Source: Bostrychus sinensis
Lineage: Eukaryota; Chordata; Actinopteri; Gobiiformes; Eleotridae
Length of the DNA: 64,000 nt
Reading direction: 5' to 3'
Assembly: GCA_020698575.1 (NCBI GenBank)
Contig: CM036252.1
Coordinates: 23,163,706-23,227,705, forward strand
In this document: positions 10,407-19,609 of the stretch, piece after piece
Layout of the letters: every line of letters starts with the position of its first letter
Position numbering within the stretch: the first letter of the stretch is position 1
Notes under the pieces: model-generated
What the model saw: the letters and a program-made list of their open reading frames with translations, nothing else
Databases searched by the model: none
What the model was told of the DNA's origin: nothing
Program-made: the position numbers and the translations under genes

Positions 10407-11570
10407 TAGAGGGTATGCAGATGACGTCACTGCATGCGGAAGTAACTGCTGTGCGTGAAAAAAAAAAAAAGAGTGGCAAAGCTATCTTGAGTGATACCTA
10501 TTAACGCAAATACTTAAAAAGTCTACTAAAATGGGAAAAGGAGTTGCTGTAAAATTGACTGATACAAACATATTCAACAATAAATCAAATCTGAGATATT
10601 TTTTGATAGACAACTCAAATCTAAAGAGGGGAGGGCATTTCCAGTAAACAACTCTGCTGACCAAAAGTCAATCTGTAGTTATCCACGGACTTTTGGATGA
10701 ATCACCTTACCTTAAATAATCTGTTTGGGAGTCCGTGTGATGGATAAATGAGCTGTTGTTGGGCAAATAAAGCGTCCTGCATCTTCCCCTGCTGTCTCTG
10801 GGCTGAAAACTACAACTGCAACAGTGACCGCTGAAGTCTGGAGTTAGTGAGAGAGCAACGCATCGCGGTTAGCATAACAACAAGCTAGCAATGGATTTAT
10901 TTCTCTGATTCCATCGGGACAGTGCGGCCAAATGGCAGAAAAAAACTGTGTACGGATACGAGGAGGGGAACACAAAAGTAAAGCCGTGTGAGGGACCACG
11001 TAGGAGTCACCTGGACTTGTTGTGAGTAACGTCACAACAGTGCTTTACTCCGAAATGTAGGGGGAGGTCCGGAGAGGAAAAGGAAGCAACAAAAGCGAAG
11101 AAACAGGTAACTATGTTCCGCTTTTAAACATTTTCTATTAAATATATTGACAGCAACACAACAGTGAGCTTCGTATCCCTGGTCCCGTTAGCTGCACGAT
11201 AAAGCCACATTTAGTTCTGATGCTTCCTGTAAATGTTTGCTTAGTTTGTTTACTTCTTACTTTACTACTCCACAAAAATGTTACTAGTTTAAAGAATTAA
11301 CTAAAGTAAGCATTTCTCTCAAGGTGAAATAATGTTAATAAAATAAAAATAATATAAAGCGTGTCTTAGTTACATAAAAATGTTAAGAAAGTGAAATCCT
11401 GGCCACACATCAGTGTCTATGGGTAACTGGTTCTTGGGTAGGTTATGTGGATCGCTGTCGAGTCTAATTGCCTTATTTAAGTAAATACTGAACACAACCC
11501 GTTTTTTGCCACTCAGTCTGAACAAGGGGGGCGTGCCCTTAGGAGAAAAGACGTCAGTGCATACCCTGTA
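10407..11570. mobile_element. DNA transposon with long imperfect terminal inverted repeats, about 1.16 kb
   Basis: Left terminus TAGAGGGTATGCA (10407-10419) and the reverse complement of the right terminus TACAGGGTATGCA (11558-11570) match at 12 of 13 bases. Subterminal inverted matches continue with GACGTCA and GAGTGGCAAA (10471-10480 against 11504-11513). No transposase frame is present, so it is non-autonomous. The interior (10720-11100) is GC-richer with CpGs and a donor-like ACAG|GTAACT at 11106/11107, resembling a retained promoter and first exon. It lies between the two halves of a family A copy. Superfamily not assigned; TA-flanked Harbinger/ISL2EU-like elements are one possibility. 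Confidence 0.75.
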
Positions 11571-11690
11571 CTGTGGTGACATATTAAGGCTTTGTTGGTC
11601 GACTGATAGAGAATTTACCCCTGAACCAGAACTTTTTCCGTCCAAGGTATTGGCACAACATTTTTAATTTGCGAGATAGGGCCAATGCAG
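11571..11690 (+). repeat. Family A composite SINE, right half
   Basis: Resumes family A exactly where the left half stopped: AAGGCTTTGTTGGTC, GAATTTACCCCTGAACCAGAA, TTGCGAGATAGGGCCAATGC. This confirms that the 10407-11570 element inserted into a pre-existing SINE. Confidence 0.75.
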
Positions 11691-11694
11691 GTCC

Positions 11695-12200
11695 CTCTAA
11701 TTGGGATGTTCTTTTCTTTTGATAAGATGTGATTTAAATGTGTCAGATCTCCACAAAGTCTTTCTCAGATTCAAATCAATCCCAGTGCTGAGATGTTATG
11801 AGATGGATTCTCTTTGACAAACTTGATGGCATGTGCATGCTATATAACTATTACTGTATTTCAAAGTTATGGAGTTTTCAGAATTTTCTCCCATCATGTA
11901 CTGCAATGTGGCACTAATAAAATTATAATTTCAATGTCAAGTACCATACTGTATACCGCAGACAAACCTTTAATTCCCTAACCCCCAGTCCTGGTCTCCA
12001 TAAGTGATTGACCACACACACACACCATCTGCTGTCATGTGTTTTACCAGCTTGGCATTCTTGAACTTTTCATAAGGTCATTGGAATCTGATCCATCAAA
12101 AGTCTCTTAATAAGTCCACAACTCCCTAAAGATATGACTATGATACATAGTGATCATTCCATTAGTTATTTTAATGTTTAATTAATCTTTCTTTTTCCAC
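11695..12200. other. Intergenic DNA, nothing recognised
   Basis: AT-rich unique sequence with one short CA run at about 12013-12024. It ends in the pyrimidine-rich tract of the candidate exon that follows. Confidence 0.5.
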
Positions 12201-12204
12201 TCAG

Positions 12205-12296
12205 GACAGCATCTCAAATCATGGACACACCTTCACTTGTGAGTGAACCAAGTCATCATGGACCACTGCATCTGCGCCATTTTGATAATAAGCCAG
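12205..12296 (+). CDS. Candidate 5' coding exon, product unknown
   Basis: A pyrimidine tract (CTTTCTTTTTCCACTCAG) forms a strong acceptor ending at 12204. The 92-bp segment contains ATG at 12221 and stays open to a donor, CCAG|GTAACT, at 12296/12297. It would encode about 25 residues starting MDTPSLVSEPSHHG and ending near RHFDNKP. I do not recognise the peptide. The layout resembles a second exon with a short 5' leader and the start codon, with the rest of the protein further downstream. A donor-like site inside the upstream transposon (11106/11107) could be a splicing partner. Both parts are inference; a chance exon is quite possible. Confidence 0.3.
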
Positions 12297-12299
12297 GTA

Positions 12300-12885
12300 A
12301 CTGTGTAAGAAAACACCAAAGCCACCTTTCATCTCACCCAACACAACTTTCACCACACTTCTTCTCCCACATGTCATTGTTTAATGGATTTGCAATTGGC
12401 TTTTAAAAGCTGCCATGTTTTTGCCCTTTTACCCTCAAACTCCCCTTTTTCCCCCTTCTTTGAGCAACATTCTCTGTACTCTTTCTGTCAAAGCACTTTG
12501 CTCAGAGGACACAATTAAATGTGTTTGGCTTGACCGGTAAATAGCGGAATGGGTTGCTTGTATTGCTACTAAAATGCGTGCTACACTCTTGAGCTGAAGG
12601 GGACCAAAAATACAATGTGAGCTCTGTATGCCTTGTTTGTAGTTGAAGTGCACCCTGGGACGACCATTACTTGCTCTGACCTGTGTATTTAAGAGGTGTC
12701 AACCATGATTTGCTATTAGACGTCTTTGCACTCAATGGTTCGGTGATGGTGTTCTTTAAAAGCCTTGCTAGGAGATCAAAATTATCATCTACTGAAGGAC
12801 CACTACTGCCCTTTCACTCACCTACATTAGTTCCCCCACATACTGTATAAGGTCAAGCTTGACATTCACTTCAAGCATTCTGTTT
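12300..12885. other. Intergenic DNA, nothing recognised
   Basis: Unique sequence. Short frames only, no shared repeat. If 12205-12296 is a true exon this would be intron. Confidence 0.45.
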
Positions 12886-12889
12886 TCCG

Positions 12890-13050
12890 ACTTACAGCGG
12901 CGATCAGATGTATATTTCCCGGCTCACACACAGGAAACGAGGTGGCTTGTTGAGCAGAGACCGCTCTCAGGCACAAACTCCCCAAGTGACGGCTGGTGCA
13001 TTTACTGATAGAAGACTTCAATTTTCACCGAGGGAACATTTTTGGTATGA
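12890..13050. promoter_or_regulatory. Candidate regulatory block
   Basis: Complex sequence with CAGCGGCGATCAGATG, GGAAACGAGGTGGC and AGTGACGGCTGGTGCATTTA, free of the repeat families. Texture only. Confidence 0.25.
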
Positions 13051-13164
13051 GTAGTTGCAGCTGTAGCCATACAAGTACTACCTGCCCATCACCTCATAGT
13101 TATTGTATGTCACATAGCTTCTTATTTCAGTGAAGATACTTCTGGCTGATCATTTGTGATGAGT

Positions 13165-13320
13165 CCCTCAAAATGTCGGTAAGGATTGGGTTTTGGTTGA
13201 TGTCTCTATTGATCTTGTACACATTAGTGCTGAGTGCTTCTAGTTTCGACATTTTCTTTTATGTATTTTCCATGGATAAACACACATATATTTCTCACTG
13301 CATTAAATATACAGCATTCA
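13165..13320 (+). repeat. Family A fragment (3' part)
   Basis: TTGGTTGATGTCTC, TTGATCTTGTACAC, AGTGCTGAGTGCTTCTAGTT and AAACACACATAT match the 3' region of the better copy at 21800-22100. Heavily diverged. Confidence 0.35.
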
Positions 13321-13324
13321 GTAT

Positions 13325-14085
13325 CCTGGTTGGTACATAATTACTTAGGGCTGATTTATGCTAGAAGGGAATATAAAGAAATAACAGAGAATGGTGCCAC
13401 ATAATGTCATTATTGCCACACGGGAGTTTGACAAAAACGCCAAGACAGTTCAAATTACCCTAGTCACCACAAAGATGATTATGCTGTCTTCCTGCAACTG
13501 TGCCATGCCAATTACACATCTTGAGGTTCAAGAATTGTCACCTCTCAGCCAATCAACAAATCGGTTGCTCCCGCATGTAGAGAACTGAAATGCATAGCAC
13601 TAAGTCATGGAGCTCTTAGGATCATTAGACCATAAAGAAATAAAATCACTGCTGCAAGTATCATGGCTATAAAGATAGTTGGACTGTACTGTATGCACCG
13701 ACATTGCAGGCGTCAACACAAGATTTACTGTTTGTTCTAATAATTCAGAAATCAGTGAAACAGATAGAAAGAGACTCAAAGGGAGACACTGCTTTGATAA
13801 CTGCGGTGCTTTTTGCAGCATTGATTTTATAGCATCCATAACCTTGTGTAACATTGAACTCCGGCCTCATCTCCTGTGCCTTCCCTTCTGTGCCCAACTC
13901 TTTCTTCTGTATGTCTTTCATATTCCCCCATGGGCTGAAATGCTAATTCTTTCAAAGGAGGCTTGGGATTCTGCTTGCCTCAGTAACTTTTCCCCGATAC
14001 GACTTGGATGCTGTCCTTTATGTGTTTTTGTATCTGCGACAAACAGTTCCAATGCACATATCTACAGATCGCAGCAAGAGTTTAT
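13325..14085. other. Intergenic DNA, nothing recognised
   Basis: The 137-codon plus-strand frame (13679-14092) and the 84-codon minus frame crossing it have no recognisable domain and lie in unremarkable sequence. Confidence 0.45.
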
Positions 14086-14089
14086 TTGT

Positions 14090-14425
14090 TAAGCACGGGT
14101 GTCTTCTCTGGTTCTCTTCTGCTCCCTTTTCTCTATAGCACTAATGTGGGTGCATGCCCAGCCATCTGTGAAGGACAAGGGAACCTTTTGGCCGAGACAA
14201 ATCGCTTTGGAGCAGGGCTGCAGCCTCCCACCAGTGCCACCACACATACACAGGCATGAACCCACCCACCCGCCCCCTGTTCCTCTTCTCGCTCCGGGGT
14301 AACAAGGGAAGCGTCTGCATTGGGTCCATAGTGTTCTATCAGGAGGCAGCCAACTGAGCCACTGGTCTAATCCCCTACCAGCAGCCCACATGGCCGCACT
14401 GCCAAGTTCCAATTAGACCTTTAAA
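14090..14425. promoter_or_regulatory. GC-richer candidate regulatory block
   Basis: GC-rich for this window, with four overlapping frames on both strands. One plus frame starts with a hydrophobic stretch but stops after 67 codons. No splice signals stand out. More likely noncoding. Confidence 0.25.
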
Positions 14426-14804
14426 AAAAGTCTTCTATTTTTCTTCAACGGGATCTTTACAAGGGGTGTGCCTAGCTCTCCGTGACCCTGCGACCATTGG
14501 ATATAGAACAAGGGGGCTATAAAGCAAAACATGGATGGGGAAAACAGGCTAGACCTTAGGGTGACTCTTATGACGAACAAACAAATCCCTTCCTTGCTGT
14601 GGGGGACAAATTGTCTGCTCAGCAACTGCAGTGATGAGACAGAGTTCAACGTCAGAGCTGAAGCATAGTGATGACTGGCACCTATATCAAAACACAGCAC
14701 GGTGAAGTAAGCTACCACTTTGAAAATTACAGGGGCTGGCGCATCAGCAGGGATAGAAGAATTTAATGGATAAGACAATAAAGGGTGAGGCAAATCTTTG
14801 GCAT

Positions 14805-14853
14805 AAATTATTAACTTTGGTGAGGATCCAGATCACTGTTTAGATCCAGGACT
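14805..14853 (+). repeat. Family A, left piece (split by insertion)
   Basis: TTTGGTGAGGATCCAG, ATCACTGTTTAGATCCAGGA is the 5' phrase of family A. The next expected phrase (TTTTAA-GGATTCTGTACCA) is found only at 15274-15292, beyond the inserted element. Confidence 0.7.
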
Positions 14854-15264
14854 TGGGCATGTAACAAATTATCATAATCTATATATGGTATCGTACTATT
14901 GCAATATCGAAAGTCTCACAGGATTATCGTGTACTTGGACTCAAATGATGAGCTCTCAAGGCTATACATGTTTTTTTTTTTATGCAGCGAAATTGTAAAA
15001 AAAGCAGAGGGAACTACATCGACCATCATCCTTTGCTTTGTTTCAGAGCAGCCAACATGACAAAATGATTGTTATTAAACACTTTTTTAGTCTTAATGTT
15101 TTAAAACATCACAGTAAGTAATGCACTAAAGGCTTGTCAGGGCATTTTTAGAGAATATTTTTTGTTATTGTGATTATTTGTACAATATCACAATAAATAT
15201 TGTGCCATGATGTTAATATTGTGATAATACTATACTGTGAGATTTGAATAATGTTACATCCGTA
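14854..15264. mobile_element. hAT-like MITE inside a family A copy
   Basis: The left end TGGGCATGTAACAAAT pairs with the reverse complement of the right end, TACGGATGTAACATTAT. Flanking 8-mers CCAGGACT (14846-14853) and CCAGGGGC (15265-15272) agree at 6 of 8 and fit the 8-bp duplication of hAT transposons. The interior is AT-rich with no transposase frame. It interrupts family A between GATCCAGG and the TTTTAA phrase. Confidence 0.65.
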
Positions 15265-15510
15265 CCAGGGGCGTTTTAATGGATTCTGTACCAGTTTGAG
15301 ATATGGATCAAAGCTACTTATTTTACTCACTAAAAGAACATATGATTAGTTGTGTGATTTCTTTACCTTGCGAGGTATAAGGGTTTTGTGGCTCAATGGA
15401 AAGATCATTTACCTCTGAACTAGAAAATCTTCAAGTGTGAGTCCAGGTCAGGGCATTATATGTTTGCCATTATAGATAGGACCAGTGCCTTTGCAGAGCT
15501 CTATTCTCTT
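15265..15510 (+). repeat. Family A, right piece with tRNA-like half
   Basis: Contains AATGGATTCTGTACCA, then TTTTGTGGCTCAATGG (box A-like), ATCATTTACCTCTGAACTAG, GAGTCCAGGTC (box B position) and TTGCCATTATAGATAGGACC. The order matches all other family A copies. Confidence 0.75.
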
Positions 15511-15514
15511 GCAG

Positions 15515-15945
15515 TGCAATTTTCCCAGTGCTTTTTTGCAATTTATTTTCTAATTTTGTGCATTGACACATCTTTCTTTGCTCATAACTGCATTAGTCTT
15601 TTGCACTGTACTGCTTTTATGATTTTTTCTGTTCCTCCTAAAGTTAGAGCAATCTCACTTATGCCTTTCTTTTTTGTTGGTAATCTTTCACTGCAACCTG
15701 TATGATTTCAAGTGGCATTGGTTTTATTGTGGGTCAGAGAAGCCAATAAATCGTCCTACAGTTTCTCAAGTAGAAATATTGAAGATTGAACTTTCGATAT
15801 CTTAGTATTTGGAGACCTTTGATAGCTGAAGTGATTGCGATTTGTGACTTCCTCTAAGTTACTGACCAACAAAAGCTATAAGCCAAGATTTACTCCTCCC
15901 ATCTCCCATAAACAGAAACAATATCTTGTAAATGGAGACAGCCTC
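15515..15945. other. AT-rich intergenic DNA
   Basis: No gene recognised. The 81-codon frame at 15460-15705 begins inside the SINE tail and has no domain. Confidence 0.5.
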
Positions 15946-15949
15946 TTAA

Positions 15950-16265
15950 TAGTCTTCGGCGGTAAAGACTTCTCCCGGCAGTGTCATCCATAGTCTACAC
16001 CCTGTGTGTTGCATCGCCCGTGTCCGAACCACACTAATGCCCTTAGCGACCTTGCTAAATAAAGCCCGGTAGATTGAACAATCCGCTCTCCCTGTCCATT
16101 GCCGGAGCAGTGAGGCTTGAAGTATACATTTGCGCGGCGCATTACACCCTCTAATAGGCAGTCAGTCAAAATAACATGCTGCCCGAAATGCCAGCGTTTA
16201 CCTTTGTAATGACCAAGGAGTGAAATTAATAGATCCTCCATCCTCATCCTTGTGGCAGTGGGTCT
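15950..16265. promoter_or_regulatory. Candidate conserved regulatory element
   Basis: High-complexity, CpG-containing sequence (GCATCGCCCGTGTCCGAACC, GCGCGGCGCATTACACCC, TGCCCGAAATGCCAGCG) in AT-rich surroundings, with no repeat family. The 87-codon minus frame across it has no known domain. Conservation is inferred, not seen. Confidence 0.35.
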
Positions 16266-16269
16266 TCAA

Positions 16270-17150
16270 ACTGTCAAAGAACCACAACCAATCTCATAAT
16301 ACTCCAAATAAACTCCCTTTAAGACATTCTGTCCCTGAGTCAATAAAAGGACCATACCTGTAATATAACTTTTGATTTGACGGACTTATGAACCGTTGTT
16401 TTCTTACAGTGCAATAACCCACTACCCAAAATACTATGCAAGAATATGGAAAAAAGTGAGTACAAGGATATTGTATCAAAGTTAATAATAGCAAAAAAAT
16501 AATGACCCTGTCAGATCTGAAAGAAGAACATCCACAAGGGGCATTGGCAATAAAAGAATCTTGTATGGTTTGACAAATTCACCAGTATTGATGTTGACCT
16601 GCAGTGGCATGACTCAGTCCTGTTTTTGAATGCATATGCTGTTTTATTTCATTTTGTAGCAACTGGAATATCACCATTGGGGTCAGGTGCATTACTGTTT
16701 CTTCAGATGTAGATTGAAAAGGTCAGGGAGAAGGCAAAATGCTTGAGGTTGAGTTTATTGTTTGCTGCTGCATCATCTATTTTTACCATGTATGTTTTGT
16801 AAAGACAGGAAGCTACAAGCAAGACCTAGTGACCACTGAAAATAGCTGAAAAGAAAATATGCAGTTTTCTTTTCTTGGACGATGAGAAAACTGTAATAGG
16901 AATCATCTGTGACAAAGAGACACATTGTAGACTATTAGTAATGATTTTAATGTGCTAGTACACTCATATAAGGGATTCTCCCAGTGACTAAGAGAAAGTG
17001 TGATACATCTAGTTAGATGCAGAGAAATGGTGCAAGAAACAAAATAACATCAATTGAAAAAGAAACGGCGGACATGATTGCTGGTTTACATAAATCTAAA
17101 ACACAGATGTTCAATTATGGCCCGGGGTCCAAATGTGGCCTACTGATCAT
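16270..17150. other. Intergenic DNA, nothing recognised
   Basis: AT-rich unique sequence with no supported gene or repeat. Confidence 0.5.
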
Positions 17151-17154
17151 TTTT

Positions 17155-17225
17155 ATTGGCCCAGTCTCAAGCCTGGCAAAAAGTAGGGTTACAGAAAGGG
17201 CATCTGGAGCATTATTGACTGCAAG
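17155..17225 (+). repeat. Family B fragment
   Basis: GGCCCAGTCTCAAGCCTGGC, GGTTACAGAAAGGGCATCTG keep the order of family B phrases. Diverged. Confidence 0.5.
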
Positions 17226-17229
17226 GGAA

Positions 17230-17572
17230 GCTGCACTTTCCCTGAAATTTCATGAAATAAATGATTACGTTTGATTAAGTATGCACAGTTGAATTTGATA
17301 AATTTAGATATTAGATATATATTAAAAGTGTGCTAGAATGTATTTAATTTCATGATGGTGTTGCTCAATAATTAACAGTTTAAGTCTGGTTCTCCGACGC
17401 AATCTCCCTAACCTTTCATAGAAATCCCTATTGATGCTGAGCTTTAATGTTTCTCTATAGGACAGCTTAGAATATTTTTTTTCACTGCAAGGAAACAAGA
17501 CGATGATTGGATAAAAGCACCAAAGCAGAATTCACTGAATGAGAGCTCAGAGCAGTGACAGTGTTTTTTTTT
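17230..17572. other. Intergenic DNA, nothing recognised
   Basis: AT-rich sequence ending in a T-run just before the duplicated segment at 17574. Confidence 0.5.
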
Positions 17573-17573
17573 T

Positions 17574-17860
17574 CAGATGGAGTATGGGAAAGGGATCTTA
17601 TGATTAACTTGGCCAAGTAGAAATAGTTGAGTTAAGGTACCAAATCTGCAAGTCCTGTGTCTAAACATATTATATGTAGACTCTAACGGTCACCTTAAAA
17701 AAAAAAATCTGTATACATTATGAGACAAACAGTTTTCAGTATTTGCAAGGTATTGGCCAGTGTGTTTTGGTGAGTTATTCAGATAAGGTCAGTAATTAGC
17801 CAAGAATAAAATGTTTGTTTTTGTAAAGGATTCTGGTTCCATTGCAAGATAGGAAGATAC
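17574..17860 (+). repeat. Duplicated segment, copy 1 of 2
   Basis: Near-identical to 19173-19441: about six substitutions over roughly 240 aligned bases, and the last roughly 120 bases before the indel look identical. Copy 1 has about 16-17 extra bases (GTTTTTGTAAAGGATT) near its 3' end, which match the family A phrase TAAAGGATTCTG, so copy 1 is the more complete there. It ends at AGGAAGATAC, then TACAGTGGTGTG begins. Confidence 0.9.
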
Positions 17861-17960
17861 AGTGGTGTGCTAAAGTGCTCTCCGCAGTGTAAAATTAAGC
17901 CGTTTACTTCATTATGGTAGTTTGTACATATTACACTTATAAATAAACAGCATATTCATA
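17858..17960 (+). mobile_element. Possible left end of a TA-target DNA transposon
   Basis: TACAGTGGTGTGCTAAAGTG starts exactly where the duplicated family A segment breaks off. The phrase resembles a terminus common in fish TA-target elements. No right end found, so the assignment is weak. Confidence 0.3.
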
Positions 17961-17964
17961 GCGC

Positions 17965-18465
17965 TGTTCAGTTTGGATCTTGTTTTACTTTTAGTTTAGT
18001 TTTAGTTAGGTTTAGCTTTTGTTAATTCAATATCATATACAACACTGTGGGAAACTAGCCTGGTAGTTAAACCCAGCCAGGCCAGCAAGATTACAAATTT
18101 TATAAAGCTTCCCTTGGTTGAAAGACCAGCAGCTGCCACTGAGTAACACCTATGCTATGCTAAGTACCCACAGTTTTACAACAGTCCCTGCATAGGAAAT
18201 GGTCTTTACTCTCATTGATGGATTGCACAAAACACCAAATATTGTATCTTCTGAGATTGCAGTGTTTTTGGTGGTTTAAAAGAAAGTTGTGTTTTTGTTA
18301 AAATTAGTTTAGTTCCAGTTTGGTGTCAGTGCACTGTGTGTTCTAACCTGACATGCCATTTACCTCAGCATGTGTTACCGACAACAACTACCTCTTTAAA
18401 CTCAGTAAAGTCAATATTTAAGCCCCCCCCTTTTGGCCATGTTTGGTGATCATATGCATAAACAG
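17965..18465. other. Intergenic DNA, nothing recognised
   Basis: Includes a TTTAGTT-rich stretch at about 17990-18025. No gene seen. Confidence 0.5.
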
Positions 18466-18469
18466 GGCC

Positions 18470-19060
18470 TTGCCATTAGTGTGCCGCTGGAGTGCATTCA
18501 TGTGTATTCACAGGTCAATGGGAAAATACAGCATGTGCCCTCTGCTGCTCTTCTGTTGCTCCCATGTACACAATAAAATGAAATGTTAATGGATGCTAAT
18601 GAAATGGCTAATTGTGGATTCGGTGCAACCATGCGGAGCACCCTCTCTAGGCTTTGCTGTTCATCGTTTATCACACTAACGCCTCTTGAGAGTTTAAGAA
18701 AAAATAATAATAAACATTAAAAAACAATGAACGACAATGATTATGCATGCGGTCTCAGTGCCATATCAACCTGCTGTGCCGTGTGCCAACTCAAAGGTGA
18801 CATTCTTTTGTGCTTGTCCCGCAGATTGTGCTAGAACTTTTTTTTTTTTTTTTTCCAACACAGAGATGGCGGCTCGCAGTGGGCTGGCCGCCGGCGATTT
18901 TTCACCTTAGAAACACTCTTGCTTGTCAGTTCCCGACAGAGAGAGCCGCCGAGGCCTGCTAAAGCTGAGTGAAGCTCGTGGCTGTCTTTATCTGTCGGCC
19001 CCGTGGAGCCCGTGAGTGGTTCCAGGCAGTGATTAGTGAGAGAGATCCCCACGTGGGTCA
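18470..19060. promoter_or_regulatory. Candidate conserved regulatory region between the two duplicates
   Basis: Two complex parts: 18470-18830 with GCTAATGAAATGGCTAATTG and AACAATGAACGACAATGATT (SOX-like AACAAT plus TAAT cores), and 18855-19055, GC-rich with GGCCGCCGGCGAT. A T-run at 18839-18854 followed by CCAACACAG looks like an acceptor and is followed by ATGGCGGCTCGC, but that frame closes after about 15 codons. Best read as regulatory DNA. Confidence 0.35.
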
Positions 19061-19172
19061 CCCTTTTTTGCTGGAGGAGATCAGGGCTGGAGATTTGAGG
19101 CATCTGGATACCTTTGTAGTGGTGAGCGCGTGAGTGACAAGAGAGGAGATGTGGAATGGAGGACTAGACAGG

Positions 19173-19441
19173 CAGATGGAGGATGGGAAAGGGATCTTAT
19201 GATTAGCTTGGCCAGGTAGAAATAGTTGAGTTAAGGTACCAAATCTGCAAGTCCTGTCTCTGAACATATTATATGTAGACTCTAAAGGTCACCTTAAAAA
19301 AAATTCTGTATACATTATGAGACAAACAGTTTTCAGTATTTGCAAGGTATTGGCCAGTGTGTTTTGGTGAGTTATTCAGATAAGGTCAGTAATTAGCCAA
19401 GAATAAAATGTTTCTGGTTCCACTGCAAGATAGGAAGATAC
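19173..19441 (+). repeat. Duplicated segment, copy 2 of 2
   Basis: Counterpart of 17574-17860. It carries the small deletion near its 3' end but runs on without interruption into the family A tRNA-like half at 19442-19600, so the duplicated unit is itself part of a family A element. Confidence 0.9.
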
Positions 19442-19605
19442 TAACTCATGTAATAAGGATTGAATAAAGGAACAGATACTGGATTTTTGTGAGACTCAAG
19501 GGCTTTGTGGCACAATTTACCTGAACTTGAAGTTCTTTAGTCCAGGTTTGCTCTATATATTTACCATTGTGAGATAAGGCCAATGCAAACTGTAGTCTGA
19601 ATCAA
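19442..19605 (+). repeat. Family A, tRNA-like half
   Basis: TTGAATAAAGGAAC, TTTTTGTGAGACTCAAGGGC, TTTGTGGCACAATTTACCTG, AGTCCAGGTTTG, TTTACCATTGTGAGATAAGG, CCAATGCAAA. The usual AGAGCATT segment after box A is shortened. Confidence 0.75.
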
Positions 19606-19609
19606 GACT

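Noticed and set aside
11505..11513. Boundary of the 10407-11570 element at the inner GAGTGGCAAA/TTTGCCACTC motif
   Set aside because: This is subterminal; the outer TAGAGGGTATGCA ends match better and agree with where the SINE breaks.
13679..14092. 137-codon plus frame
   Set aside because: No recognisable domain, and an overlapping opposite frame exists.
14099..14302. 67-codon frame with a signal-peptide-like start
   Set aside because: The hydrophobic start is followed by low-complexity Pro/His sequence and a stop; four other frames overlap.
18855..18902. ATGGCGGCTCGC start after a T-run and CAG
   Set aside because: The frame closes after about 15 codons and no donor lies inside.
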